Numbered from the stretch's first letter, positions 33,870 through 42,813 are shown. The stretch is DNA of 64,000 bases from an uncultured Rhodospirillales bacterium (GCA_903822185.1 CAIJOA010000039.1:62001-126000), one strand, 5' to 3'. The notes: generated by a model from the letters alone, not told the origin. A program made the numbers and translations.

Positions 33870-34703
33870 TTATTCTTTCTTTTCGTAAGCGCCGAGACCC
33901 GGGCGATACGTCTTGTCGTCGAGGAATTGTTTCATGCCCTGGCTACGGCCTTTGTCGGGATCGGTCAGACGAAGCTGATCGAGCTTCGCCATCAGATAAT
34001 CCTCAGACGCATCCCAGGACATTTCTTCCTGCTTGCGCCAGGCATGTTTGATCGCGCGGATGGCGGCGCGGTTCTTGCTGAGCAGCTTCTTCGCCAGCTC
34101 GCGGGTCTTTTCCTTCAACTCGGCCTGCGGCACCGCGAACTTCACCAAGCCCATTTGCGCTGCCTCGACACCGTTGAAGGTGTCGCCGGTCAGCGCGTAA
34201 TAAAGACCGTTCGTGTCACTCATTTTGAGGGCGACCGAGCGCAGCACGTTGCCGGCAGGAATGATGCCCCAATTGACTTCGGAGAGGCCGAAGGTCGCTT
34301 CGTTCGCGGCCAATGCGATATCGCACGACACAACCGGATTGAAGCCGCCGCCGAAACACCAGCCATTGACCATGGCGATGGTCGGCTTCGGGAAATTCTT
34401 CAATCGTTGCATCTGCCAGATCTGCGCCTGACGGGCGATCTGTCCCCAGGCTTCGGGCGGCAAGCGATCGGATTCACGAAAAAATTCTTTCAGGTCCATG
34501 CCCGCCGAGAAAGAATCGCCCGCACCGGTGAGTACCAAGACGCCGCAACGATCGTCGATCTCGAGCGCTTCGAGAACCTCGGTCATCTCTTTGTTGAGAG
34601 TCGGGCTCATCGCATTGCGCTTTTCGGGCCGGTTGAGGCTGACCCAAGCGATGCCTTCTTCGAACTCGACGAGAACCGTATTGCCGCCGACTTTATCCGT
34701 CAT
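33870..34703 (-). CDS. HCHL-like crotonase, paralogue 3
   Basis: A 277-residue crotonase, collinear with HCHL and with paralogue 1. Catalytic E142 and W145 (SEVNWGIIPAGN) match HCHL E143/W146. The substrate-binding positions differ: Tyr75 is F74, Ser123 is N122 and Tyr239 is M238. So the acyl pocket is again unlike the feruloyl-CoA enzyme. Shine-Dalgarno AGGCGAGGCGAAG precedes the start. It lies 19 bases downstream of an acyl-CoA dehydrogenase gene, so an enoyl-CoA made by the dehydrogenase is a natural substrate for hydration or hydration plus retro-aldol cleavage. Confidence 0.82.
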   Translation of the reverse strand: MTDKVGGNTVLVEFEEGIAWVSLNRPEKRNAMSPTLNKEMTEVLEALEIDDRCGVLVLTGAGDSFSAGMDLKEFFRESDRLPPEAWGQIARQAQIWQMQRLKNFPKPTIAMVNGWCFGGGFNPVVSCDIALAANEATFGLSEVNWGIIPAGNVLRSVALKMSDTNGLYYALTGDTFNGVEAAQMGLVKFAVPQAELKEKTRELAKKLLSKNRAAIRAIKHAWRKQEEMSWDASEDYLMAKLDQLRLTDPDKGRSQGMKQFLDDKTYRPGLGAYEKKE

Positions 34704-34722
34704 CTTCGCCTCGCCTTTTGGG

Positions 34723-35874
34723 TTATTGCGCCTTCAGTCCTAGCAGATTGGCAATCAGATTGCGCTGCATCTGCGAGGTTCCTGCGGCGACGGTTGCCAC
34801 GCGCGCATCACGAAAGTGACGCTGCATGTCGAATTCTTTGTTGTAGCCATAGCCGCCGAAAATCTGCATGCCGTGATTGGCGACCTTGGCATAGGTTTCG
34901 GAGGCGAAGAGTTTCGCCATCGTTATGTCGCGTAGCGCATCTTCGCCATGATCGACCAGCGAGGCGCAGCGATAGATCAAGGCTCGCGCCGCTTCGACCT
35001 CGGTGTACATATCGGCCAACAGATGCGCGATGGCTTGAAACGTGCCAATCGGTTTGCCGAATTGCTTGCGTTCCTTGGCATAGGCCAGCGCCATCTCGAC
35101 ACAGCCGAGGGCGCTGCCACAATCCGCTGCAGCCGCGATGACGCGTTCGACTTGAAGGCCGGACAAGACGCAGTCCCATCCCTTGTTCTCGCCACCGATC
35201 AAGCGGTCGGCCGGAACACGCACATCTTTGAAGAAGACTTCGTAGGTGCCGGTGCAATAACGTCCCAGCATATCGAGCTTGCGCAGCTCGATCCCCGGTG
35301 TCGTGTTATCGACCAGGAACAGCGACAGGCTTTGGCGATGATGCGCCTTGGGGTCAGTCTTCGCATAAACGTTGATGACATTGCCCTTGGCCCCCGCCCC
35401 GGTCGCCCAGAGCTTCTGACCATTCAAGACATAATGATCGCCGTCACGCACCGCCGTCGTACGGATCGCGCCGACGTCGGAGCCAGCATCGGGTTCCGAG
35501 ATCGAGATCGACATCTTGATCTCGCCCGAGATCAGCTTGGGCAGCCAGTATTTCTTCTGCTCTTCCGAGCCTTTGCGCTGCACGTTGAGGCCGCAGAAGG
35601 TGCTTCCGCCAAACATCATGCTGAGGTCGGCGCTGACGCGGCCGATTTCCTCGGCGATGATGCAGGCATCTACGGTTGAGCCGCCGAGCCCGCCATACGC
35701 TTCGGCGAAAGGCATGGCGAAAAGCCCAGCCTCGGCCCACGCGGCATAGAGGTCATACGGATAGGATTTTTCATTGTCGATTTTGCGCATAAAGTCTGGC
35801 GCGCAATGCTTCGCCATCAACTTCTGCACACTGTCGCGCAGCATATTTTGTTCTTCGGTGAAACGCCCGTCCAT
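34723..35874 (-). CDS. Acyl-CoA dehydrogenase (isovaleryl-CoA-dehydrogenase-like base position), copy 1
   Basis: This 383-residue enzyme starts at ATG 35874 (MDGRFTEEQNMLRDSV); the open frame runs further upstream but that stretch belongs to a decayed MFS gene. Family blocks are SISEPDAGSDVGA, NGQKLWATGAGAK and KERKQFGKPIGTFQA. The C-terminal catalytic position is Ala (VAAGTSQMQR), while a Glu sits at residue 243 (GLQVERV), the base position of isovaleryl-CoA dehydrogenase and LCAD. The stop of the MFS remnant is four bases before the start, so it is probably translated by coupling. It is highly similar to copy 2 at 36065. Confidence 0.85.
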   Translation of the reverse strand: MDGRFTEEQNMLRDSVQKLMAKHCAPDFMRKIDNEKSYPYDLYAAWAEAGLFAMPFAEAYGGLGGSTVDACIIAEEIGRVSADLSMMFGGSTFCGLNVQRKGSEEQKKYWLPKLISGEIKMSISISEPDAGSDVGAIRTTAVRDGDHYVLNGQKLWATGAGAKGNVINVYAKTDPKAHHRQSLSLFLVDNTTPGIELRKLDMLGRYCTGTYEVFFKDVRVPADRLIGGENKGWDCVLSGLQVERVIAAAADCGSALGCVEMALAYAKERKQFGKPIGTFQAIAHLLADMYTEVEAARALIYRCASLVDHGEDALRDITMAKLFASETYAKVANHGMQIFGGYGYNKEFDMQRHFRDARVATVAAGTSQMQRNLIANLLGLKAQ

Positions 35875-35878
35875 CGAA

Positions 35879-36019
35879 TCAACCGGCCCGTGCTTGTGAA
35901 ATAACCAAGCCGTCGATGAAGACCATGAGGAAGGCGAGCGACCAGATGCCAAGTTGGAATCGGCCCAGCTTGCGCGTCTCGACGACGTCGGAAACATCGA
36001 CTACGGACGCGAAAGCCAT
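35879..36019 (-). pseudogene. Decayed AAHS-type MFS transporter, N-terminal remnant (46 codons)
   Basis: A strong RBS (AGAGGAGGGGGC) and ATG open a 46-codon frame ending in TGA. It aligns without gaps, with identical numbering, to the start of the AAHS-like transporter at 60925-62277: D8, K17, L18, L23, L28, L31, D36 and G37 coincide, including the first membrane helix and its D-G motif. After D-G the similarity stops and the frame ends, so about 400 codons have been lost. The remnant now acts in effect as a leader ORF for the acyl-CoA dehydrogenase gene starting four bases later. Confidence 0.7.
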
Positions 36020-36064
36020 GCCCCCTCCTCTGGCGTTATCGAACGTCGCTTGCGCGACTTATCG

Positions 36065-37225
36065 TTACTGAACTTTATGACCCATCAGATTGGCGATGAG
36101 GTTGCGCTGCATCTGGGACGAGCCCGCCGCGACGGTCGCGACGCGAGAGTCGCGATAATGCCGCTGCATGTCGAATTCCATGTTGTAGCCGTAGCCGCCG
36201 AGCACTTGCATGCCCATGTTCGCGACCTTCGCGTAGGTTTCGCCGCAGAACAATTTGGCCATGGTGATTTCTTCGAGCGCATTCTTGCCCTGCGCCACCA
36301 TCGAAGCCGCACGCCACATCAGCGAGCGGCCGGCCTCAACCTCGGTCTTCATGTCGGCGAGCATATGAGCCAACGCCTGGAAGGTGCCGATCGGCTTGCC
36401 GAACTGCTTGCGCTCTTTGGCATAAGCAGAAGCCAGATCGACGACGGCGAGCGCACCGCCGCACGAACCGGCCGAAGCGACAACACGTTCGACCTGCAAG
36501 CCGGACAACACGAAGTCGAACCCCTTGTTGAGGCCCGCATCGCCACCCACCAAACGGTCGTGCGGTACGCGGACGTCTTTCAGGAACACCTCGTAGGTGC
36601 CGGTGCAACGGCGGCCAAGCATGTCGAGCTTCTTCATCTCGAGGCCGGGCGTGTCTTTGTCGATCAGGAAGAGCGACATGCCTTGGCGATAATTCACCTT
36701 GTTGTCGGTCTTCACATACATGTTGATGACGTTGTTCTTGGCGGCAGCGCCGGTGGCCCACAGCTTCTGGCCGTTGATCACCCAATGATCGCCGTCGCGC
36801 ACGGCAGTGGTGCGCATCGCGCCTACATCGGAACCGGCATCCGGTTCGGACATCGAGATCGACATGCGGATTTCGCCGCTCAGCAGTTTGGGCAGCCAGT
36901 ATTTTTTCTGTTCCTCGGTTGCCTTGCGGACAAGGTTGAGCCCGGTGAACATCGAGCCGCCCAACGCCATCGATAGATCGGTGCTGCGATAGGAAATCTC
37001 TTCGGCGACGATCGCCATGTCGATCGCGTTGCCGCCGAGCCCGCCATATTCCTCGGGGAACGGCATGGCTAGCAGGCCCGCTTTGATCCATTCGTCATAG
37101 AGTTCGTAGGGATAGGCCTGATCGCGTTCCAGCTTGCGGATGTAATCCGGCGACGCGTGCTTATCCATAAGCTTGCGCACGCTATCGCGCAGCATATTCT
37201 GCTCGTCGGTGAAACCGAAATCCAT
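36065..37225 (-). CDS. Acyl-CoA dehydrogenase (isovaleryl-CoA-dehydrogenase-like base position), copy 2
   Basis: A 386-residue enzyme starting at ATG 37225 (MDFGFTDEQNMLRDSV). Blocks SMSEPDAGSDVGA, NGQKLWATGAAAK and KERKQFGKPIGTFQA define the family; FAD and CoA sites look complete. The likely catalytic base is E246 (GLQVERV), with Ala at the medium-chain position (VAAGSSQMQR). It is a close tandem paralogue of copy 1, from which it is separated by the MFS remnant. It probably dehydrogenates a branched or aryl-substituted acyl-CoA before the HCHL step. Confidence 0.87.
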   Translation of the reverse strand: MDFGFTDEQNMLRDSVRKLMDKHASPDYIRKLERDQAYPYELYDEWIKAGLLAMPFPEEYGGLGGNAIDMAIVAEEISYRSTDLSMALGGSMFTGLNLVRKATEEQKKYWLPKLLSGEIRMSISMSEPDAGSDVGAMRTTAVRDGDHWVINGQKLWATGAAAKNNVINMYVKTDNKVNYRQGMSLFLIDKDTPGLEMKKLDMLGRRCTGTYEVFLKDVRVPHDRLVGGDAGLNKGFDFVLSGLQVERVVASAGSCGGALAVVDLASAYAKERKQFGKPIGTFQALAHMLADMKTEVEAGRSLMWRAASMVAQGKNALEEITMAKLFCGETYAKVANMGMQVLGGYGYNMEFDMQRHYRDSRVATVAAGSSQMQRNLIANLMGHKVQ

Positions 37226-37314
37226 TCCGCACCCTCCCACGATCCGCGCCCACGAATAGGGTGCGATACGCTGCGGAAACTAGCGGGGTTCCGGCGAATG
37301 TTCAATGAAATCGG

Positions 37315-37330
37315 CGCGCCCGAAGGCGCG
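37315..37330. other. UUCG-type hairpin after the CoA-transferase gene
   Basis: CGCGCC and GGCGCG pair around CGAA (UUCG on the minus strand), a very stable tetraloop just downstream of the CaiB-type gene. The minus-strand sequence after it (CGATTTCATT) is only weakly U-rich, so termination is uncertain and readthrough into the dehydrogenase genes is plausible. Confidence 0.4.
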
Positions 37331-37336
37331 ACGGGA

Positions 37337-38533
37337 TCACACCGCGCCGTTCTTGCGGAAGCCCTCGATGTCGGCAGCGCTGAAGCCGAATTCAGCGAGG
37401 ATTTCGTCGCACTGTTCGGCATATTCCGGGGCACCGGTGACCATTTCGGTCTTGGTCCGGCTGAGGCTGAACGGCTGGCCGATCAGGTTGATGTCGCCCA
37501 GCGCTTTCGACGGCGTTTTCTTAGCGATGCCGAGATGCTTCACCTGCGGATCGTTGAAGGCCTGGTCGATCGTATAGACCGGACCGCACGGCACGCCGGC
37601 CTCGTTCATGCGATCGACGAAGCCCGTCGTATCTTCCTTTTCGGTGATCGCGGTGATGATCGCGTTGATCTCGGCGCGATGCTGGCGACGTGCCTTCGGC
37701 GTCGCATAATCGGGATTAGAGGCCATATCGTCCCGACCGATCGCCTTGCAGAAGCGTTTCCACATCGGCGGTGTCGGCGCGATGTTTACGTAACCGTCGC
37801 GCGTCTTGAAGGTACCGGTCGGCACGCCCGTCGGATGATTGTTGCCGGCCTGCTTCGCGACTTCGCCTTCCATCAGATAGCGCGCGCCCTGGAAATCGAG
37901 GAAGAACAGCAACGCTTCGAGCAACGAGGTCTGCACCCACTGGCCCTCGCCCGAGCGTTCACGCTCGTGCAGCGCAATCAGGACGCCCACCGCGGCACAC
38001 ATACCGGCGGCAACGTCGCCCACCGCGATGCCGACGCGCATCGGCCCACGACCTTCTTCGCCGGTGACCGACATCAGACCGGACATGCCCTGCGCGATTT
38101 GATCGACGCCCGGACGGTTCACATAGGGACCATCCTGACCAAAGCCCGAGATCGACGCATAAATGATGCGCTTGTTGATCTTCTTCATCGATTCATAATC
38201 GATGCCGAGGCGGTTCTTCACGTCGGGGCGATAATTCTCGACGATGATGTCGGCTTTCTCGACCATGCGGCGGAAAATGGCGATGCCGTCCGCGTTCTTG
38301 AGATCAAGCGCCATCGCGCGCTTGTTGCGATGGAGATTCTGAAAATCGGGATCGTGACGGGCCGAGAAATCGGAAGGATTGCCGCCTTCGCCACCTTCTT
38401 CCCGTGCATCGATCTTGATGACATTGGCGCCCCAATCGGCGAGTTCCCGCACGCAGGTCGGGCCGGAACGGACGCGCGTCAGATCGAGGACAACGAGGTC
38501 TTTCAGCGCACTGGAAGCGGGACGAAACGGCAT
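37337..38533 (-). CDS. CaiB/BaiF (class III) CoA transferase
   Basis: A 398-residue family III CoA transferase. It has the N-terminal LKDLVVLDLTRVRSGPTCVRELADWGANVIKI, the block FQNLHRNKRAMALDLKN, and the catalytic-aspartate region YVNRPGVDQIAQGMSGLM (the Asp of GVD corresponds to the formyl-CoA transferase nucleophile Asp169). It forms interlocked dimers and moves CoA between acids, so it can activate the pathway substrate at the expense of a product thioester. It is placed directly before the acyl-CoA dehydrogenase genes in transcription order, consistent with activation then dehydrogenation. Confidence 0.88.
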   Translation of the reverse strand: MPFRPASSALKDLVVLDLTRVRSGPTCVRELADWGANVIKIDAREEGGEGGNPSDFSARHDPDFQNLHRNKRAMALDLKNADGIAIFRRMVEKADIIVENYRPDVKNRLGIDYESMKKINKRIIYASISGFGQDGPYVNRPGVDQIAQGMSGLMSVTGEEGRGPMRVGIAVGDVAAGMCAAVGVLIALHERERSGEGQWVQTSLLEALLFFLDFQGARYLMEGEVAKQAGNNHPTGVPTGTFKTRDGYVNIAPTPPMWKRFCKAIGRDDMASNPDYATPKARRQHRAEINAIITAITEKEDTTGFVDRMNEAGVPCGPVYTIDQAFNDPQVKHLGIAKKTPSKALGDINLIGQPFSLSRTKTEMVTGAPEYAEQCDEILAEFGFSAADIEGFRKNGAV

Positions 38534-38549
38534 TACTCTTTACTCCGAT

Positions 38550-39377
38550 CTAGCGACGGGCTTCGACGCCATCGATGAAATCGATGACCATGCGGTTGAC
38601 CTTTTCGGGCTCTTCGATGTTCACGCCATGGCCGGTGTCCGGCAGGGTTTCGAGGCGCGCACCGGGCAGCGTTTCCTGGAGGAAGTGGCTCGGCTTGTTG
38701 CAGCCGGCATCGATCCCACCCAGCACGACGAGCGCCGGAATCTTCAACGCCGCGATCGCATCCTTATGGGCATAAAGCGGCGCACGGCGCTTCTGCACGC
38801 CACGTATCGTGTTGACGAGACCCGGAACCGAGAAGCTCGAAATCTCCGCGACGAAGCGTTCGAACTCGGCCGGGTTCTTTTCCTTCAGCTTCAGACGCGG
38901 CGGCGAACTGGTGAAGTTCTGCTGGATCTGCGCCATGCCGTTCTGCTCGATCCGCGCCGCCATGCCTTCCATGTTGGCGACATAGGTTGCCGGTTCGGCA
39001 TCCGAACCGCTACCGATGCTGCAAAGGATCGCCGACCGCACGCGCGACGGATTCTTGATCGCGAATTGCAACGCCGCGGCCGAACCCATCGAGACGCCCA
39101 TCACATGCGCGTCTTTCACCCCGACTGCATCCAACACCGCGCCGATGTCCGACGCGGCGATATCCTGCGAATAGGATTCGACGTCACTCGGCACTGCTGA
39201 CGGCGGATAGCCGCGGGCGTTGAAGGTGATGCATTGGAAGCGCGACTTCATCGCCGCGACCTGCATGTTGAAGGAATGGCAGGTGCCGGCAAGCTCATGC
39301 ACGAAGATGATCGCCGGGCCGTTGCCCTCGACCTCGTAATAGATGCTCGTTCCGTCCGATGCTTTGGCTTGCGGCAT
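38550..39377 (-). CDS. Alpha/beta hydrolase
   Basis: A 275-residue alpha/beta hydrolase with oxyanion segment FVHELAG, nucleophile S96 in GVSMGS, likely acid in VLGGIDAG and catalytic His in PDTGHGVNI. It is cytoplasmic, with no signal peptide. The family includes enol-lactone hydrolases (PcaD) and meta-cleavage product hydrolases; the sequence does not settle which. It lies between the CoA transferase and SDR genes with gaps of 16 and 11 bases, so it is co-transcribed. Confidence 0.83.
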   Translation of the reverse strand: MPQAKASDGTSIYYEVEGNGPAIIFVHELAGTCHSFNMQVAAMKSRFQCITFNARGYPPSAVPSDVESYSQDIAASDIGAVLDAVGVKDAHVMGVSMGSAAALQFAIKNPSRVRSAILCSIGSGSDAEPATYVANMEGMAARIEQNGMAQIQQNFTSSPPRLKLKEKNPAEFERFVAEISSFSVPGLVNTIRGVQKRRAPLYAHKDAIAALKIPALVVLGGIDAGCNKPSHFLQETLPGARLETLPDTGHGVNIEEPEKVNRMVIDFIDGVEARR

Positions 39378-39388
39378 GATCTAGTTCC

Positions 39389-40171
39389 TCAGGGGGTGCC
39401 TTGACGATTGGCGATGCCGCCGTCGATAGTGACGACCGTGCCGCTGATATAATTCGAGTGATCCGAAGCAAGGAACACAACCATCGGCGCGACTTCTTCG
39501 ACGGTCGCCGGCCGCTGATACGGCATGTGTTTGAAATTCTCGTTGAAGCGGGTTTCGTCGCCCAACTCGCGCTTGGCGCGGATCTTACCCAGATAGACCG
39601 TGCGATCAGTGAGGACCGGGCCGGGATTGACGGCGAGGACGCGCACGCCCTGATCGACGCTGCGGCCACCCATCGCGCGCGCGAAAGCCATCAGCGAAGC
39701 ATTGCCCGCCGCGCCGGCGATATAGCCGAAGTCGAGCTTTTCACCACCGAGGCCGCAGATGCAGATGATCACGCCATTTTTGCGCGCGGCCATCTTGTTG
39801 AAATAGGCGCGGGTCATGTTGATGTAACCGAAGACCTTAAGGTCCCAACCGGCGCGCCAGGCCTTGTCATCGACTTCGTTGATCGTGCCGCCGGGAATGG
39901 CGCCGGCATTATTGATCAGGATATCGACATCGGGATAGGCAGCAACGAGTTTGTCGCGCTCTGTCTGGTTCGACAGGTCGAGCGCCATGTACTCGACCTT
40001 CACGCCGTATTTTTTCGAGAGTTCCGCAGCGTTCTCTTCGAGCTGCTCTTTCGAACGTGCGGCCAAGACCAAGTTCACGCCTTCGGACGCGAAACATTCT
40101 GCGACCGCGAGGCCAATTCCCTTCGATGCGCCAGTGATCAGCGCGGTGCGGCCTGCGAGATGCAAGTCCAT
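39389..40171 (-). CDS. SDR-family protein with non-canonical active site (GxxxN), paralogue 2
   Basis: A 260-residue Rossmann protein paralogous to the SDR at 7368. Cofactor motif TGASKGIG (residues 13-20) and NNAG (87-90) are intact. The YxxxK pair is replaced by G153 and N157 in AGAAGNASLMAFARAMG, with Y150 preserved three residues before the Gly, exactly as in the paralogue. It is co-transcribed with the hydrolase and CoA transferase. A 3-hydroxyacyl-CoA or alcohol oxidation role would fit the pathway, but the missing catalytic dyad makes this uncertain. Confidence 0.8.
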   Translation of the reverse strand: MDLHLAGRTALITGASKGIGLAVAECFASEGVNLVLAARSKEQLEENAAELSKKYGVKVEYMALDLSNQTERDKLVAAYPDVDILINNAGAIPGGTINEVDDKAWRAGWDLKVFGYINMTRAYFNKMAARKNGVIICICGLGGEKLDFGYIAGAAGNASLMAFARAMGGRSVDQGVRVLAVNPGPVLTDRTVYLGKIRAKRELGDETRFNENFKHMPYQRPATVEEVAPMVVFLASDHSNYISGTVVTIDGGIANRQGTP

Positions 40172-40222
40172 AAAAGCGAACTCCCGATGTGTGTTTTCGT
40201 GGGGGATATTCCCCGATCGTCC

Positions 40223-41221
40223 CTAAGGGGTCAATCGGGCAGGCGAAATCTCGCTCGACGATGGCGGTTGCCGACGGAAAATCATCCGGCCGAGCAAACG
40301 AAACAGGCCGGCGACACCGGTAGGCATCGCATAAACGCAGAAGATCAGCAGTACGCCGTAGATCGCCCAAGGAGCGGCTTTCGATATCTGATCGGCGAAA
40401 GGCGGCACGAATTCGATGAAGATCGCGCCGAAGAACGCCCCCGAAACGGTCGCGACGCCCCCGACCACGACACCGACGATGAAGCTGATCGACAGGAACA
40501 GCGTGAAACTGTCCGGCGAGACGAACTGCGTCGCCAACGCACCCAGCGCACCGGCGATGCCGGTGAACATCGCGCTGACGCCGAAGGTCAGCGATTTATA
40601 AAGCGAGGTGTCGATGCCCATGCTGGACGCCGCCATCGGATGGTCGCGGATCGCGACGATCGCCCTGCCCGTCCGGCCGCGCAGCAGGTTGTAGCCGAGC
40701 ACGAACATGATGACGGTGACGATCAGGCAGAAGAGATAGAGCCATTGATCGGAATTGATCGCGGCGAAAGGCGCGTCCGGCTTGTCGAGCAAGATACCCT
40801 GCACGCCGCCGGTCCATTTTTCGATGCCGTGGAATTTCAATAACTGCGGCGTCGCCACCGCCAAGGCAAAAGTCGCGAGGGCCAGATAAGGCCCTTCGAG
40901 GCGCAAAGCCGGCAAGCCGAAGAGAAACCCAGCAACGAAGCAAATTGCCGCGGCGATCGGCAGCGTCGCCCAGTAAGGAAGGCCTGAATGATTCATCAGA
41001 ATGGCGACGGTGTAGGCGCCGATCGCATAGAACGCGCCATTTCCAAGCGCGATCTGGCCGTTATAGCCGGTCAGGATATTCGCCCCGAACACCGCGATAG
41101 CGTAGTCGAGCACCATCGTGAACTGGAAAACACGATAGCCACCGACAAAGAACGGCAAGGCAATCGCCAAGGCCAAGACAGCAAAGAGACCGATCAGGCG
41201 CACGTTCGGAGTCACGGTCAT
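40223..41221 (-). CDS. livM: LivM-type ABC permease (HAAT family)
   Basis: A 332-residue multi-pass inner membrane protein of the LivM type, with the signature region DYAIAVFGANILTGYNGQIALGNGAFYAIGAY near the N-terminus and GRAIVAIRDHPMAASSMGID in the cytoplasmic loop that contacts the ATPase. It forms the translocation pore with LivH. The start overlaps the LivH stop by four bases. Together with LivG, LivF and the SBP at 31469 it makes a complete importer whose substrate is probably an aromatic or acyl acid rather than an amino acid, judging from the neighbouring enzymes. Confidence 0.88.
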   Translation of the reverse strand: MTVTPNVRLIGLFAVLALAIALPFFVGGYRVFQFTMVLDYAIAVFGANILTGYNGQIALGNGAFYAIGAYTVAILMNHSGLPYWATLPIAAAICFVAGFLFGLPALRLEGPYLALATFALAVATPQLLKFHGIEKWTGGVQGILLDKPDAPFAAINSDQWLYLFCLIVTVIMFVLGYNLLRGRTGRAIVAIRDHPMAASSMGIDTSLYKSLTFGVSAMFTGIAGALGALATQFVSPDSFTLFLSISFIVGVVVGGVATVSGAFFGAIFIEFVPPFADQISKAAPWAIYGVLLIFCVYAMPTGVAGLFRLLGRMIFRRQPPSSSEISPARLTP

Positions 41222-42090
41222 ACCCGCGTCACCACGAAGCGGCCGAACAATCCGGAAGGCTTGAACACCAGCACGCCGACGATGACGCAGAGCGCGACGG
41301 TCAGCTTAAGCTCGGTGCCGACGACGTATGCACCCGCCAGGTTTTCGACGACGCCGACTAGGACACCGCCCAACGCTGCGCCCCAGGGATTGTCGATGCC
41401 GCCCAGCACTGCCCCGGCCAAGGCGTAAAGCAGGATACCGCCCATCATGTTGGGTTCGAGATACAGAATCGGCGCGGCCATCATCCCTGCGACCGCCCCG
41501 ATCGCGCCGGCAAGCCCCGCCCCCAGCGCCAGCATCCAGCCGACGCGAATGCCGACAAGGCGGCTCGACACCGGATTCTGCGCAGCGGCACGCATCGCGA
41601 GACCAAGTTTGGTGAAGCGGAAGAACGCGAACACCAGACCCAGCACGACCAAGGTCACGCCCATCATCCCGACCTCGTGCGGCGAGAGATAACTGCCACC
41701 GTACCAGGCTTGAGTCGGGAACGGGCTGGGAAAGGTTTTGACCGTGTATGTGTAAATCCAACCGGCGACGCTGTTGAAGATCACCAGTAGTCCGATGAAG
41801 ACCATCACGACCGAAAAGAACGACGCATTCTCGACCGGCTTGAGGATCACGTTCTGGACGAAAACGCCGAGCGCGAAGGCGAAGATGAGCGTCAGGAAGA
41901 AGGCTTCCCAATAGGGAAACCCGGCCTGCACCAGGGTCCAGGCGATGTAGGTCGAGAACATCGCCAATTCGCCTTGGGCGAAATTAATGTGATGGGTCGA
42001 TTGATAGACCATGACCAACGCCAGAGCGAGGCTGGCATAGATACCGCCGGTCGCAAGACCCGAGAGCAATTGATGCAGGAACGCTTGCAA
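41218..42090 (-). CDS. livH: LivH-type ABC permease (HAAT family)
   Basis: A 290-residue multi-pass permease starting with LQAFLHQLLSGLATGGIYASLALALVMVY and containing INFAQGELAMFSTY and the ATPase-coupling loop LGLAMRAAAQNPVSSRLVGI. TTG at 42090 is taken as the start: it gives the usual LivH N-terminus and lies 11 bases after the LivF stop; the ATG at 42144 would add 18 residues encoded inside livF. It pairs with LivM, whose gene it overlaps by four bases. Confidence 0.85.
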   Translation of the reverse strand: MQAFLHQLLSGLATGGIYASLALALVMVYQSTHHINFAQGELAMFSTYIAWTLVQAGFPYWEAFFLTLIFAFALGVFVQNVILKPVENASFFSVVMVFIGLLVIFNSVAGWIYTYTVKTFPSPFPTQAWYGGSYLSPHEVGMMGVTLVVLGLVFAFFRFTKLGLAMRAAAQNPVSSRLVGIRVGWMLALGAGLAGAIGAVAGMMAAPILYLEPNMMGGILLYALAGAVLGGIDNPWGAALGGVLVGVVENLAGAYVVGTELKLTVALCVIVGVLVFKPSGLFGRFVVTRV

Positions 42091-42100
42091 CGGTTGCGCC

Positions 42101-42813
42101 TTAATAACCGAGATAGGCGCGGCGGACCGACGGATCGCCCGCAATCACGGCGGACTCGCCGCCCATGATGATCTTTCCCGTCTCCAACAGGTAAGCTTGC
42201 CCGGCAAGCTCCAGCGCAAGATTGGCGTTCTGTTCGACCAGCAGGACGCTCGTCTTCTCGTCCTTGTTGATCGCGGCGAGGATGCGGAAGATTTCACGCA
42301 CGATCAGCGGCGCCAGACCGAAAGACGGCTCGTCGAGAAGCAACAACTTAGGCCGCATCATCAAAGCGCGCCCGATCGCCAGCATCTGTTGCTCGCCGCC
42401 GGACAGGGTCCCCGCCTGTTGCTTGTGCCGTTCCAGCAGACGCGGGAAATAAGCATAGACGCGTTGGAAGTCGTCGTTAACCGCGGCGCGGTCGCGGCGC
42501 GTATAGGCGCCGAGGCGAAGGTTTTCTTCGACGGTGAGATGGCCGAAGGTGCCGCGCCCATCCGGCACATGGGCGATCCCACGGCGGGCGATGTCTTCGG
42601 TCGCGCGGCCGTCGATCCGTTCACCGGCGAAAGTGATCGTGCCGCTAGTGCGGACCATCATGTTGCAGATCGCGCGCAGCGTCGTGGTCTTGCCTGCCCC
42701 GTTCGCACCCAGCAGCGCCGTGATGCCGCCTTCCTCGACGGCAATGCTGACGCCCTGCAAAACTTTAGTTTCGCCATAGGCCGCATTGAGATTAGCGATT
42801 TCGAGAATGGCGC

